The notes under the pieces: generated by a model
Seen by the model: only the letters and a program-made list of their open reading frames with translations
Databases searched by the model: none
Told to the model about the DNA's origin: nothing
Source of the DNA: Spirochaetales bacterium
GTDB lineage: Bacteria; Spirochaetota; Spirochaetia; SZUA-6; JAFGRV01
NCBI GenBank assembly: GCA_016937215.1
Contig: JAFGWI010000115.1
Span: forward strand, 1 to 39,892
Direction: 5' to 3'
DNA length: 39,892 nucleotides
Translations under genes and position numbers: made by a program
Shown here: piece by piece, positions 34,048-39,892 of the stretch
Layout of the letters: every line of letters starts with the position of its first letter
Numbering within the stretch: position 1 is the first letter of the stretch

Positions 34048-35210
34048 TATTCCACACCTCCAAAGCGGTTAAGGGGCCAGAAACGAAGCAAGGGTTTGCC
34101 AAGGATTTTATTCACCGCCACAGGACCAAAATAGCGCCCGTCCTTGGAATTATCGCGGTTATCGCCCAGAGGAAGCAAATTATTCTCAGGAATATAACGC
34201 CCTAGATATTTCTGATAAAATTCCTTGCGCAGGCTGTAATTCTGAGGAGACACTTCACCGCGGTTCATGGCTTTATATTTGATGAAGAAGTTGGGGTCAG
34301 TTGCCCTGGTTACAAAAACAAGGCTCCCTGCCGCAAAAGGTTTGCGCGCGTAACCGCGATCATTAAAAACAGAGGGAACACCGTTTTTAAAAAGCCCGCT
34401 TACCGCGTCAAGATCGCTTTTGGACATAGTTGATAACTGAAAACCGTTTTTTTCCAGTAAAGGATCATAACTGGCCACCTGAAAACAAGCGTCAAGAGCC
34501 TGAATCATCGCTGGTGCTAATTCACTAAGGGGAAACCCCTGTTCAAGATAAGTCAAGGCCGCCGATGCTTTTTCCAGAACAGGATACAGCCCCAGATCAA
34601 TCAAGCGCCGATTAAGCTGATAGGTGGTGCCTTCAACTTCCTGCAAAGTGGCTTCGTCAATATAGCGGTTCTCACCAGAAGGCATGATTTTTAACCCTGT
34701 CTCGCTTTCCAGAATGCGCTCGCCCCCCTGCCCTATCATTCTCTTGATCAAAAAATGAACCTTGGGATTCCCCTCTTCGTCGCGGTCAAGATCCACAAAA
34801 GAAAAGGTCATCATGTAAACAATACGAATCGCCACATCCATGGCCGGGCCGCCGGAAATATACTCAGGATTTTCAAAAATAATAATATCGCCCCTTTTCG
34901 GTTCCCTGAAACCGGGAAACTTCACCAAGCCCGGCAATAATTCCGGCCCAAAGGTCAGTTTATCCACAAAAATTCTATCCTGCAGTTGAAGGGTCTCCAG
35001 CATGGAACCCGAAGGAATTTGATAAGCCTGGAACAAATACTGATTGATAAAAAAAACAATAATAACAGCCGACAAAAAAGCCTCGACCCAATCATAAACC
35101 GGATGCTTTCGTTTTTGTTTTTCCTGCTGCCGGAGTTTTCGCCTTTTTCTATAAGTTAAAACCCCTTCAGTGATTTTTACCAGTTTGTTTTGCCAATCTG
35201 TATTTGTCAT
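34047..35210 (-). CDS. lepB: Signal peptidase I with large insertion
   Basis: 387 aa. A basic N-terminus and one helix (FLSAVIIVFFINQYLFQAYQI) precede the classical catalytic box PSGSM (S69) and the lysine K156 (FLIKRMIG). Box E LPLGDNRDNSKDGRYFGPV is canonical. Between them is an insertion of about 150 residues (RILESETGLKIMPSG to KPFAAGSLVF), absent from most SPase I, that could sit over the substrate groove or bind a partner. It removes signal peptides from Sec substrates such as the FlaA and GH30 proteins of this window. It heads the operon. Confidence 0.93.
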   Translation of the reverse strand: MTNTDWQNKLVKITEGVLTYRKRRKLRQQEKQKRKHPVYDWVEAFLSAVIIVFFINQYLFQAYQIPSGSMLETLQLQDRIFVDKLTFGPELLPGLVKFPGFREPKRGDIIIFENPEYISGGPAMDVAIRIVYMMTFSFVDLDRDEEGNPKVHFLIKRMIGQGGERILESETGLKIMPSGENRYIDEATLQEVEGTTYQLNRRLIDLGLYPVLEKASAALTYLEQGFPLSELAPAMIQALDACFQVASYDPLLEKNGFQLSTMSKSDLDAVSGLFKNGVPSVFNDRGYARKPFAAGSLVFVTRATDPNFFIKYKAMNRGEVSPQNYSLRKEFYQKYLGRYIPENNLLPLGDNRDNSKDGRYFGPVAVNKILGKPLLRFWPLNRFGGVE

Positions 35211-35280
35211 AGCAACCTTTCCTAAAAAAACATCTTAACCTGCTTAATATCTAAAAAAAAGAATAACATAAACACCCAAA

Positions 35281-35292
35281 GTGTTGCAACAC
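35281..35292. promoter_or_regulatory. Perfect 12-bp palindrome in the lepB promoter region
   Basis: GTGTTGCAACAC. On the minus strand its TTGCAA can act as a -35 with TATTCT 18 bases later, so a bound regulator would compete with RNA polymerase for the signal peptidase operon. Confidence 0.4.
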
Positions 35293-35479
35293 AGCAATTT
35301 TAATTGTGAAGCATTTGTTCGCAGAAAATGCCCCATTCGGTCCGCGACCAACTTCAATGAATTCCCTAAGACTAAATCTTTATCGTCAATAATCCATATT
35401 GCGAACAAATAAATGCAACCAAAACCTGAACCTGGTCATAAGGAAATTCAAATTAGATGTCAGCTTTTTTTCAGCTACA

Positions 35480-35508
35480 TTGACAAGACCTTCTCCTCTC
35501 TTTATAAT
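35480..35508 (+). promoter_or_regulatory. Perfect consensus promoter directly abutting a start codon
   Basis: TTGACA (35480-35485), exactly 17 bp, TATAAT (35503-35508). The expected transcription start (35514-35516) coincides with the ATG at 35516, so the message would have essentially no leader. Confidence 0.8.
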
Positions 35509-35515
35509 CCCTTTT

Positions 35516-37144
35516 ATGAAAAATGCGAAAGAACCATTACCGGATTTCAAAGATGTCAAAGTAAGCCTTAAAAATATTTTTGGCTTCACACCCCAAGTTT
35601 ATGTACCTGTTATATGGGGAATTCTTATTGTACTCCTTTTGTTTTTTCTCCTGTTCTTTCCCGGTATCATCAAAAACGGAAGTTATATTCTGTTTAAAAG
35701 CTATCCAGAAAAAAGCCTCCTTTACCTGGATGAAAAACTCATGGGAACAACCCCTTGTGAAATTTTTGTTCCCAGTGGAAAACACAAACTTGAGGTTATC
35801 AAACCCTTTTACACTACCTACAGAGTGGAAGAAGCTTTCAAAGGTTCACTTTTTGCTTCATTATTTTTTCCCCTGAAATCTGAAAAGCAAATCTTCATGA
35901 AGATCGCCAACTCTGCTGATTTGATCAATAACACTAAAATCGATTTTTCTCGTTGGGGTATGTTAAAGGAATTCACCAAAACCTATCCCTTTGCTCCTAT
36001 ATTCAGCGATTTCGTCAAATTATACCAGAATTCCCAAAATAGCCTTGAAGCAGATCAAATCAACGATCTGATCAACAGCATTCTTCCCTTTGTTGATTCC
36101 CCCAGTGAAGCTTACGATGTACTTAACGGATTCAGTCGTCTTTATGCCGAGGAAAATCCCCTGGGCCCTGTTTCCATGATAAAATTCCTGAAAAGCATTA
36201 TCTCTATCAAACAAAAAGCACCTCTTTTCGCTTACTGGCTGGTCAGTTTTCTGCCCATTCAACCCGATTCTCAATACGCTTACATGAAGGAAAGCCTTTT
36301 TACCAAACTGGTATCATCACCATGGTTTCAGCAAATCGATAAGCAAATCAAGGAAAATGGCACTCAACTTATAAAAAATATGAAGGCTCCTCGAACAAGC
36401 AAGGCCAAATCCATCGGAAACATCGATTTTATCATGATCAACCCAGACCCCAATTCGGGTTACATGATGGGCAATCATGACCGCTTTTCAAAGAGCCTTT
36501 CCCAATGGGAAAACGCCTTTCCTCATTGGGTCAAACCAAGCAGCTTTGCCATGGCCGGCCATGAAGTGACCAACAGGGAATACTATCAATTTACAATGGA
36601 AACACCTATCTGGCATCCCAATGAGCTGGATTATTTACTCACCAAAAACTGGGTAACCAAAAGCTACCTTTCCCATTGGCTGGGCGGAAAACCCAAAGAC
36701 GAAGATTGGGACAAAGCTGTCACCAATGTCTCCTGGGAAGCAGCCAAGGCCTTTTGCGATTGGCTAGAAGACAAAGCTGACTTTAAATTCGAGGTAAGGC
36801 TTCCCACTGAAATAGAATGGGAATACTCAGCCTACTGGGACACAGGCGACAAAGCGGTTTTTGAACGCACACCTGTTTCCTTAAAAGCAAGCTGGGATCT
36901 GGAACCTGGAAATCTCGGTTTCAAGGGTCTTTTGGGCAATACCTGGGAATGGCTTGAGGATGATTACGCGCCTTTAGGCTTCCAGTTAAACATCAGTTCT
37001 GTTTTTGGTTCAGAAAAAGTGGTACGCGGGGGTTCATATATGAATATCGACCACGAGGAAATCAAATTCTTTACACGCGGTTCACAGATTCCCACATGGA
37101 GCAGTGAATTCCTGGGGTTCAGACCAGTTTATCAGGTAAAATAA
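35516..37144 (+). CDS. Membrane protein with PEGA domain and formylglycine-generating-enzyme-like (SUMF1) domain
   Basis: 542 aa from the ATG at 35516. The upstream in-frame ATG at 35399 would place the consensus promoter inside the gene. A helix at about residues 30-55 (VIWGILIVLLLFFLLFF) anchors the protein. It is followed by a PEGA domain (GSYILFKSYPEKSLLYLDEKLMGTTPCEIFVPSGKHKLEV), a helical middle part, and a SUMF1/FGE-sulfatase domain (FAMAGHEVTNREYYQFT, VSWEAAKAFCDWLEDKADFKFEVRLPTEIEWEYSAY, VVRGGSYMN, FLGFRPV). Most bacterial FGE-like domains serve in binding rather than formylglycine formation. The stop overlaps the smpB start (TAATG). Confidence 0.82.
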   Translation: MKNAKEPLPDFKDVKVSLKNIFGFTPQVYVPVIWGILIVLLLFFLLFFPGIIKNGSYILFKSYPEKSLLYLDEKLMGTTPCEIFVPSGKHKLEVIKPFYTTYRVEEAFKGSLFASLFFPLKSEKQIFMKIANSADLINNTKIDFSRWGMLKEFTKTYPFAPIFSDFVKLYQNSQNSLEADQINDLINSILPFVDSPSEAYDVLNGFSRLYAEENPLGPVSMIKFLKSIISIKQKAPLFAYWLVSFLPIQPDSQYAYMKESLFTKLVSSPWFQQIDKQIKENGTQLIKNMKAPRTSKAKSIGNIDFIMINPDPNSGYMMGNHDRFSKSLSQWENAFPHWVKPSSFAMAGHEVTNREYYQFTMETPIWHPNELDYLLTKNWVTKSYLSHWLGGKPKDEDWDKAVTNVSWEAAKAFCDWLEDKADFKFEVRLPTEIEWEYSAYWDTGDKAVFERTPVSLKASWDLEPGNLGFKGLLGNTWEWLEDDYAPLGFQLNISSVFGSEKVVRGGSYMNIDHEEIKFFTRGSQIPTWSSEFLGFRPVYQVK

Positions 37145-37608
37145 TGGCAAAATCAAAGGAACCCCAGAAAAGCCTTTCAATAAACCGAAAGGCCCATTTT
37201 AATTATTCTGTTCTTGAATCCATGGAATGCGGTATTCAGCTTCAGGGTACTGAAGTCAAATCCATGAAAATCAATAAATTCTCCTACGCCGATGCCTATG
37301 GTAAAATAGAAAATGACGAACTCTGGCTTATGGGGCTTCATATTACTCATTACGACTTCGGCAATATTCATAATCATGATCCTGACAGAAAACGACGACT
37401 TTTGGTTCACAAACAGGAAATCAAACGATTAAAACGTAAAATCCAGGAGAAGGGCTTGACCTTGGTCCCCTTGAAGTTTTATCTTAAGGGTGGATTAATC
37501 AAGCTGGAATTAGGATTGTGCAAAGGAAAGAAAACCTTTGATAAACGCGACGAGATCAAACAGCGCGATATGCAGCGTGATTCAGAGCGTGATTTCAAAT
37601 TCAATTAG
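37144..37608 (+). CDS. smpB: SsrA-binding protein SmpB
   Basis: 154 aa. SLSINRKAHFNYSVLESMECGIQLQGTEVKSMKINKFSYADAYGKIENDELWLMGLHITHY and the C-terminal KRKIQEKGLTLVPLKFYLKGGLIKLELGLCKGKKTFDKRDEIKQRDMQRD are the RNA-binding beta-barrel and tail of SmpB. It brings tmRNA to stalled ribosomes. Translation is coupled to the upstream PEGA/FGE gene. The final G of its TAG stop is also the first base of the tmRNA acceptor stem, so the two genes share a transcript and overlap by one base. Confidence 0.97.
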   Translation: MAKSKEPQKSLSINRKAHFNYSVLESMECGIQLQGTEVKSMKINKFSYADAYGKIENDELWLMGLHITHYDFGNIHNHDPDRKRRLLVHKQEIKRLKRKIQEKGLTLVPLKFYLKGGLIKLELGLCKGKKTFDKRDEIKQRDMQRDSERDFKFN

Positions 37609-37957
37609 GGGGTGCACCGGATTCGACTGGGGTATTGTGTGACCTTGGTTGCAGGTGGAGCGCCGATCTCCTTAAAGCGGCAAAAACTTTAAATGCCGAA
37701 GATAATTCTTTAGCATTAGCTGCATAAGTCAGCTATCGGGCCTTTAGGGCGCTGTTCCGAGCTCTAAAGTGACCTGTAACAAATCGGGACTTACCGGCCG
37801 TCATGCTTCCCGGACGGCTGGGAAATCTTAGGGGAGCTAGGTTAGCCATGGGCCTGTTTTGGTGCCAATTGGATAACCGAAATTAAAAACCAAAACTAAA
37901 CCTGTAGACGCCCTGGAGGCACGCCACAGGACGCGGGTTCGACTCCCGCCACCTCCA
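37608..37957 (+). ncRNA. ssrA: tmRNA
   Basis: About 350 nt. The 5' end GGGGGTGCACCGGATTCGAC pairs with the 3' CACCTCC (37950-37956) in a seven-base acceptor stem; A37957 is the discriminator and CCA is not encoded. The T-arm is GCGGGTTCGACTCCCGC (37934-37950). The tag reading frame is at 37680-37727, followed by pseudoknot-like inverted repeats. Together with SmpB it rescues stalled ribosomes and tags the incomplete protein for degradation. No separate promoter was found in the end of smpB, so it is probably processed from the longer transcript. Confidence 0.95.
37680..37727 (+). other. tmRNA proteolysis tag reading frame
   Basis: Resume codon GCA at 37680; reading to TAA at 37725-37727 gives the 15-residue tag AKTLNAEDNSLALAA, with the usual C-terminal LAA recognised by ClpXP-type proteases. 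Confidence 0.85.
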
Positions 37958-38015
37958 TAGGAGCTACTGTTAAGCAATTAACAGTAGCTCTTTTTTTTAA
38001 TGCTTCGGGAGTCGA
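37939..38015 (+). repeat. Direct repeat, unit 1: tmRNA 3' end, terminator and T-arm mimic
   Basis: The 56 bases from 37939 to 37994 are identical to 38122-38177, and similarity continues with four mismatches to 38015/38198. The unit holds half of the tmRNA T-arm, the acceptor 3' strand, the terminator and a CGGGAGTCGA that is the reverse complement of the T-arm. Period 183 bp. Confidence 0.95.
37961..37998 (+). terminator. Intrinsic terminator of the smpB-ssrA unit
   Basis: GAGCTACTGTTAA (37961-37973), loop GCAA, TTAACAGTAGCTC (37978-37990), then eight T. A 13-bp perfect stem. Confidence 0.95.
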
Positions 38016-38131
38016 ACGGGCAAGAGCGCCGAGTGCATAGCGAGGATAAGCCGCCATGGAGGGCGGCGTCAGCGATTGCCCCGGCCTTTCATGACCCGGC
38101 AGGATGACGGGTCATGAAAGGTCGACTCCCG
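38006..38131. mobile_element. Palindrome-ended folded element inserted after tmRNA (putative)
   Basis: 126 bp bounded by inverted repeats CGGGAGTCGA (38006-38015) and TCGACTCCCG (38122-38131), which equal the tmRNA T-arm sequence. Inside: GGGCAA/TTGCCC (38018-38023 with 38076-38081), GCCGCC/GGCGGC (38050-38055 with 38062-38067), and a 14-bp stem CCTTTCATGACCCG/CGGGTCATGAAAGG (38085-38098 with 38108-38121). No protein is encoded. The final layout (CCCCGGCC, variable stem, outer closing arm) matches the six intergenic repeats. The mobility is inferred from the duplicated flanks. Confidence 0.55.
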
Positions 38132-38198
38132 CCACCTCCATAGGAGCTACTGTTAAGCAATTAACAGTAGCTCTTTTCTTTAAGAGTTCGGGAGTCGA
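38122..38198 (+). repeat. Direct repeat, unit 2: copy of the tmRNA 3' end and terminator
   Basis: Second copy of 37939-38015, lacking the rest of the tmRNA gene. It looks like an attachment-site-type duplication of the tmRNA T-arm/acceptor 3' end. Confidence 0.9.
38144..38181 (+). terminator. Duplicated terminator
   Basis: Same 13-bp stem and GCAA loop as the first (38144-38156 with 38161-38173), followed by TTTTCTTT. Backs up the first terminator. Confidence 0.85.
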
Positions 38199-38270
38199 TG
38201 CGAAGTCCCGGCGCGACCGCATAGGTAGCGTAAACCAGCAAGGATGCTGGTTTAGAAACAAAGCCGGCCT
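38189..38270. repeat. Partial second folded element
   Basis: Begins with CGGGAGTCGA like the first but has no matching closing arm. It keeps a stem TAAACCAGCA/TGCTGGTTTA (38231-38240 with 38245-38254) and an outer CCGGC/GCCGG pair before a final GCCGGCC. Probably a truncated or decayed relative. Confidence 0.5.
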
Positions 38271-38374
38271 AGCGGAATCAGCAATTTTTTAAATAATCAA
38301 TCACTAGCCATTAGCCCTGCTCCTAGGTTCTTTGTCAAAATTTATGAAAGCTTCCATGATAATAAACATTTAAC
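38271..38374. other. Intergenic upstream of the YbjN-ComFB operon
   Basis: No gene, RNA or strong structure recognised. The open frame spanning 38104-38292 runs through the duplicated terminator and is not a gene. Confidence 0.4.
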
Positions 38375-38403
38375 TTGAAATACAGGGCAAACTGTTGTAA
38401 AAT
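38375..38403 (+). promoter_or_regulatory. Probable promoter of the YbjN-ComFB operon
   Basis: TTGAAA (38375-38380), 17-bp spacer, TAAAAT (38398-38403), about 130 bases before the ATG at 38542. AAGGA lies near 38526. Confidence 0.5.
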
Positions 38404-38541
38404 TCAGTTTATTAGTTTATACCAGTATTTAAAGGGTTCTAAAAGGAGCTTATAATAAAAAGTATATAAAAGGAATTTTCAACATTCTCTAAGTCAGCAG
38501 CTTTGTTAAAAGAAAATATTTTATAAGGATTATTTTAGAAG

Positions 38542-38988
38542 ATGAATAAAAAATTATCACGAAGGGTACACCGAATTACCCTGTATCTGAAAGAACTTGA
38601 ATATCAGGTTTTTGACGAGGACATTAACAGCGAGTTTTACACCGCGGAACTGGAAACACCAAAAGGAGTAAGGTTGGGTATGTTTATTGACAAAACCAGC
38701 CCCTTTGGGGAATTTATTTATACTTTCTCCTTTTCACTTTTGATGGGAGAATTTTTAAAGACCCGTATCGAAGAAATAATGAAAATTTGTTATGAATTCG
38801 GCTGTTATTTTAATATGAACCAGAATGGCGGTGAAATCAATTTTTCACTTTTTTCAAAGATTTACTTTACAGGGTTGAATTATCATAGCCTCTACGAGAC
38901 CTTGAATGATCATCTCCGATGCGTGAATTATTTAACCCAATTACTGGATTTTGATATTTATCAAAACAAAGCAGAAAGAGGAGTTTAG
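38542..38988 (+). CDS. YbjN-like small cytoplasmic protein
   Basis: 148 aa, no signal or membrane segment. The pattern RRVHRITLYLKELEYQVFDEDINSEFYTAEL, then a beta-rich middle and a C-terminal helix pair (GLNYHSLYETLNDHLRCVNYLTQLL), recalls YbjN / type III secretion chaperone-like folds. These usually act as protein-binding partners. It lies three bases upstream of the ComFB gene and its end supplies the ribosome binding site (GGAG) for it. The two proteins are therefore probably made together. The family call is tentative. Confidence 0.5.
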   Translation: MNKKLSRRVHRITLYLKELEYQVFDEDINSEFYTAELETPKGVRLGMFIDKTSPFGEFIYTFSFSLLMGEFLKTRIEEIMKICYEFGCYFNMNQNGGEINFSLFSKIYFTGLNYHSLYETLNDHLRCVNYLTQLLDFDIYQNKAERGV

Positions 38989-38991
38989 CTT

Positions 38992-39711
38992 ATGCAGATT
39001 CACAATGTCATGGAAGATATTGTTAAGGAAAAGGTCAATGAAGTTTTTCAGGATGAAAGATACAATAAAAAAAACCATTTTTGTACCTGCGCCCAATGCC
39101 AGAATGATGTTGTCTGCTATGTTTTGAATAATTCTCCTCCTGTTTATATTTTCTCGGGCAAGGGTGCTACCCATTTTAAACTCAATTATTTAGATAATAT
39201 GCAAAATAGCGCTGATTTGGCTGCCCTGATTCAAAAGGGGATCGACAGGGTGGTAATGTTAAAACGCCCCCATTTCCCCCATGATAATGATCAGAACTCC
39301 TACAAGAGCCGGCCTAAGGGTTTTTTCTTCAACTTTCCTTCAATAACAGGAAAAATCCTTAATTCCATTACCTTTGGCCCTGTTGCTGATGTTTATATTT
39401 CCCTGAATCAACAGGGAGTGAAGATGAAGATGATCAATCCCAACTGGCAGAATCCTTACCACATTATTGAAAAAACTGAAGGAATTTTTACCTTTTTACC
39501 GCGTCCTGTTGAATGCGAAAAGGAAGGGATAGAAAAGGATTTTGAATGTGAATTATCGGTTTTTCACCAGGATTATGAGCCCTTTAATCATTATTTTAGC
39601 CTGTCATTAAAATCAGAACCCTATTTTGCCGACTATTACCGTTTCGAACATTATTATGATTTAAAAACTCTTTACTTGATTCCCCTGGCATCCCTGGGCG
39701 CTTCATCATAA
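38992..39711 (+). CDS. ComFB-family protein with C-terminal extension
   Basis: 239 aa. Residues 1-95 match the late-competence ComFB family: IHNVMEDIVKEKVNEVF, then a cysteine cluster C31, C33, C36, C42 (FCTCAQCQNDVVCYVLN) that probably binds zinc. ComFB was first described in the Bacillus comF operon, and relatives in cyanobacteria bind cyclic dinucleotides. The remaining 140 residues (from about GFFFNFPSITGKILN) are not part of ComFB and resemble no family I recognise. A second-messenger link to motility or uptake in this spirochaete is inference. Confidence 0.8.
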   Translation: MQIHNVMEDIVKEKVNEVFQDERYNKKNHFCTCAQCQNDVVCYVLNNSPPVYIFSGKGATHFKLNYLDNMQNSADLAALIQKGIDRVVMLKRPHFPHDNDQNSYKSRPKGFFFNFPSITGKILNSITFGPVADVYISLNQQGVKMKMINPNWQNPYHIIEKTEGIFTFLPRPVECEKEGIEKDFECELSVFHQDYEPFNHYFSLSLKSEPYFADYYRFEHYYDLKTLYLIPLASLGASS

Positions 39712-39812
39712 TGATACGCAAGAATTACCTTAAATAAGGGCTGGGTAATGTCAATGTTGGCATCAATAAAATAGAACGTATTTGTTTAGCTTAAACAGGA
39801 ATCACAATTTTA

Positions 39813-39872
39813 GCGTTAAAGATTGTAATAATAGCAGAGCTAATTGCAAAAGTCCCGACTTTAGCAATTAGC
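39813..39872 (+). repeat. Possible degenerate start of a further folded repeat
   Basis: GCGTTAAAGATTG (39813-39825) resembles the GCGTTAGGGATTGGAG start of the six repeats. It is followed by a perfect 9-bp hairpin GCTAATTGC/GCAATTAGC (39839-39847 with 39864-39872), extended internally by AAAGT/ACTTT. The loop differs from the family and the window ends soon after. It could instead be a bidirectional terminator. Confidence 0.3.
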
Positions 39873-39892
39873 AGACAGCAATAAATTAATAA

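Noticed and set aside
37939-38198. Second, complete tmRNA or tRNA gene downstream of ssrA
   Set aside because: Only the 3' end is repeated; no 5' acceptor strand or D/anticodon region exists in the copy.
38104-38292. 62-codon frame after tmRNA
   Set aside because: Passes through the duplicated terminator and structured repeats, so not a real coding sequence.
1-39892. CRISPR array or defence island
   Set aside because: No regularly spaced identical repeats with unique spacers and no cas, restriction or toxin-antitoxin genes; the repeats seen are dispersed and variable.

Overview
The window looks like a chromosomal segment of a spirochaete (phylum Spirochaetota). A radical SAM protein at 7147-8637 matches the spiro-SPASM architecture known from spirochaetes. 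The gene at 1-138 starts like the spirochaete flagellar sheath protein FlaA. The order amidase - GerMN - flaA at 2281-1 recalls, from memory, the Treponema pallidum TP0247-TP0249 neighbourhood. PEGA-domain proteins and short -10/-35 (TTGACA/TATAAT) promoters also fit. Dockerin-bearing secreted proteins point to a free-living or polymer-associated species rather than a reduced pathogen. No CRISPR array, transposase, integrase, rRNA or tRNA gene was seen; tmRNA is the only RNA gene recognised.

Layout: (1) 1-8637, minus strand: a seven-gene overlapping operon (spiro-SPASM protein, GT-like protein, SpsF-type cytidylyltransferase, PseG-like/methyltransferase fusion, ATP-grasp ligase, murein amidase, GerMN protein), then a separately promoted flaA. 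It looks like a surface or flagellar glycan module joined to envelope remodelling. (2) 9135-12382: DUF1015 - xseA - xseB, converging on a DUF192 lipoprotein. (3) 12570-17157: two secreted proteins with the same dockerin-like module at opposite ends (a GH30 glycosidase and an LVIVD-repeat protein). (4) 17598-21091: an exported hypothetical, a PEGA outer-membrane lipoprotein and a membrane-anchored SGNH hydrolase. (5) 21421-26722: a four-gene signalling operon (response regulator, two soluble histidine kinases, Rcp1-like receiver, PAS kinase order given under the genes). (6) 27390-31995: small membrane exporter, UvrD/Rep helicase, a divergent transcarbamylase and SrkA kinase. (7) 32100-35210: two tandem signal peptidases I and HemW. 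(8) 35516-37957: a PEGA/FGE-sulfatase membrane protein, SmpB and tmRNA. (9) 38542-39711: a YbjN-like protein and a ComFB-family protein.

The most unusual material is non-coding. Six intergenic copies (503-698, 8838-8992, 17451-17598, 21166-21318, 27032-27183, 30847-30998) share short conserved linkers and loops, but have completely different stem sequences that still base-pair, including compensatory changes in the outermost stem. This is the signature of a structured element selected or propagated for its fold. Downstream of the tmRNA gene, the tmRNA 3' end plus its terminator is duplicated at a 183-bp period. Between the copies lies a 126-bp palindromic element whose ends mimic the tmRNA T-arm, and whose last part has the same design as the six repeats. 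Together these suggest a family of small folded elements able to insert at, or copy, particular sites.
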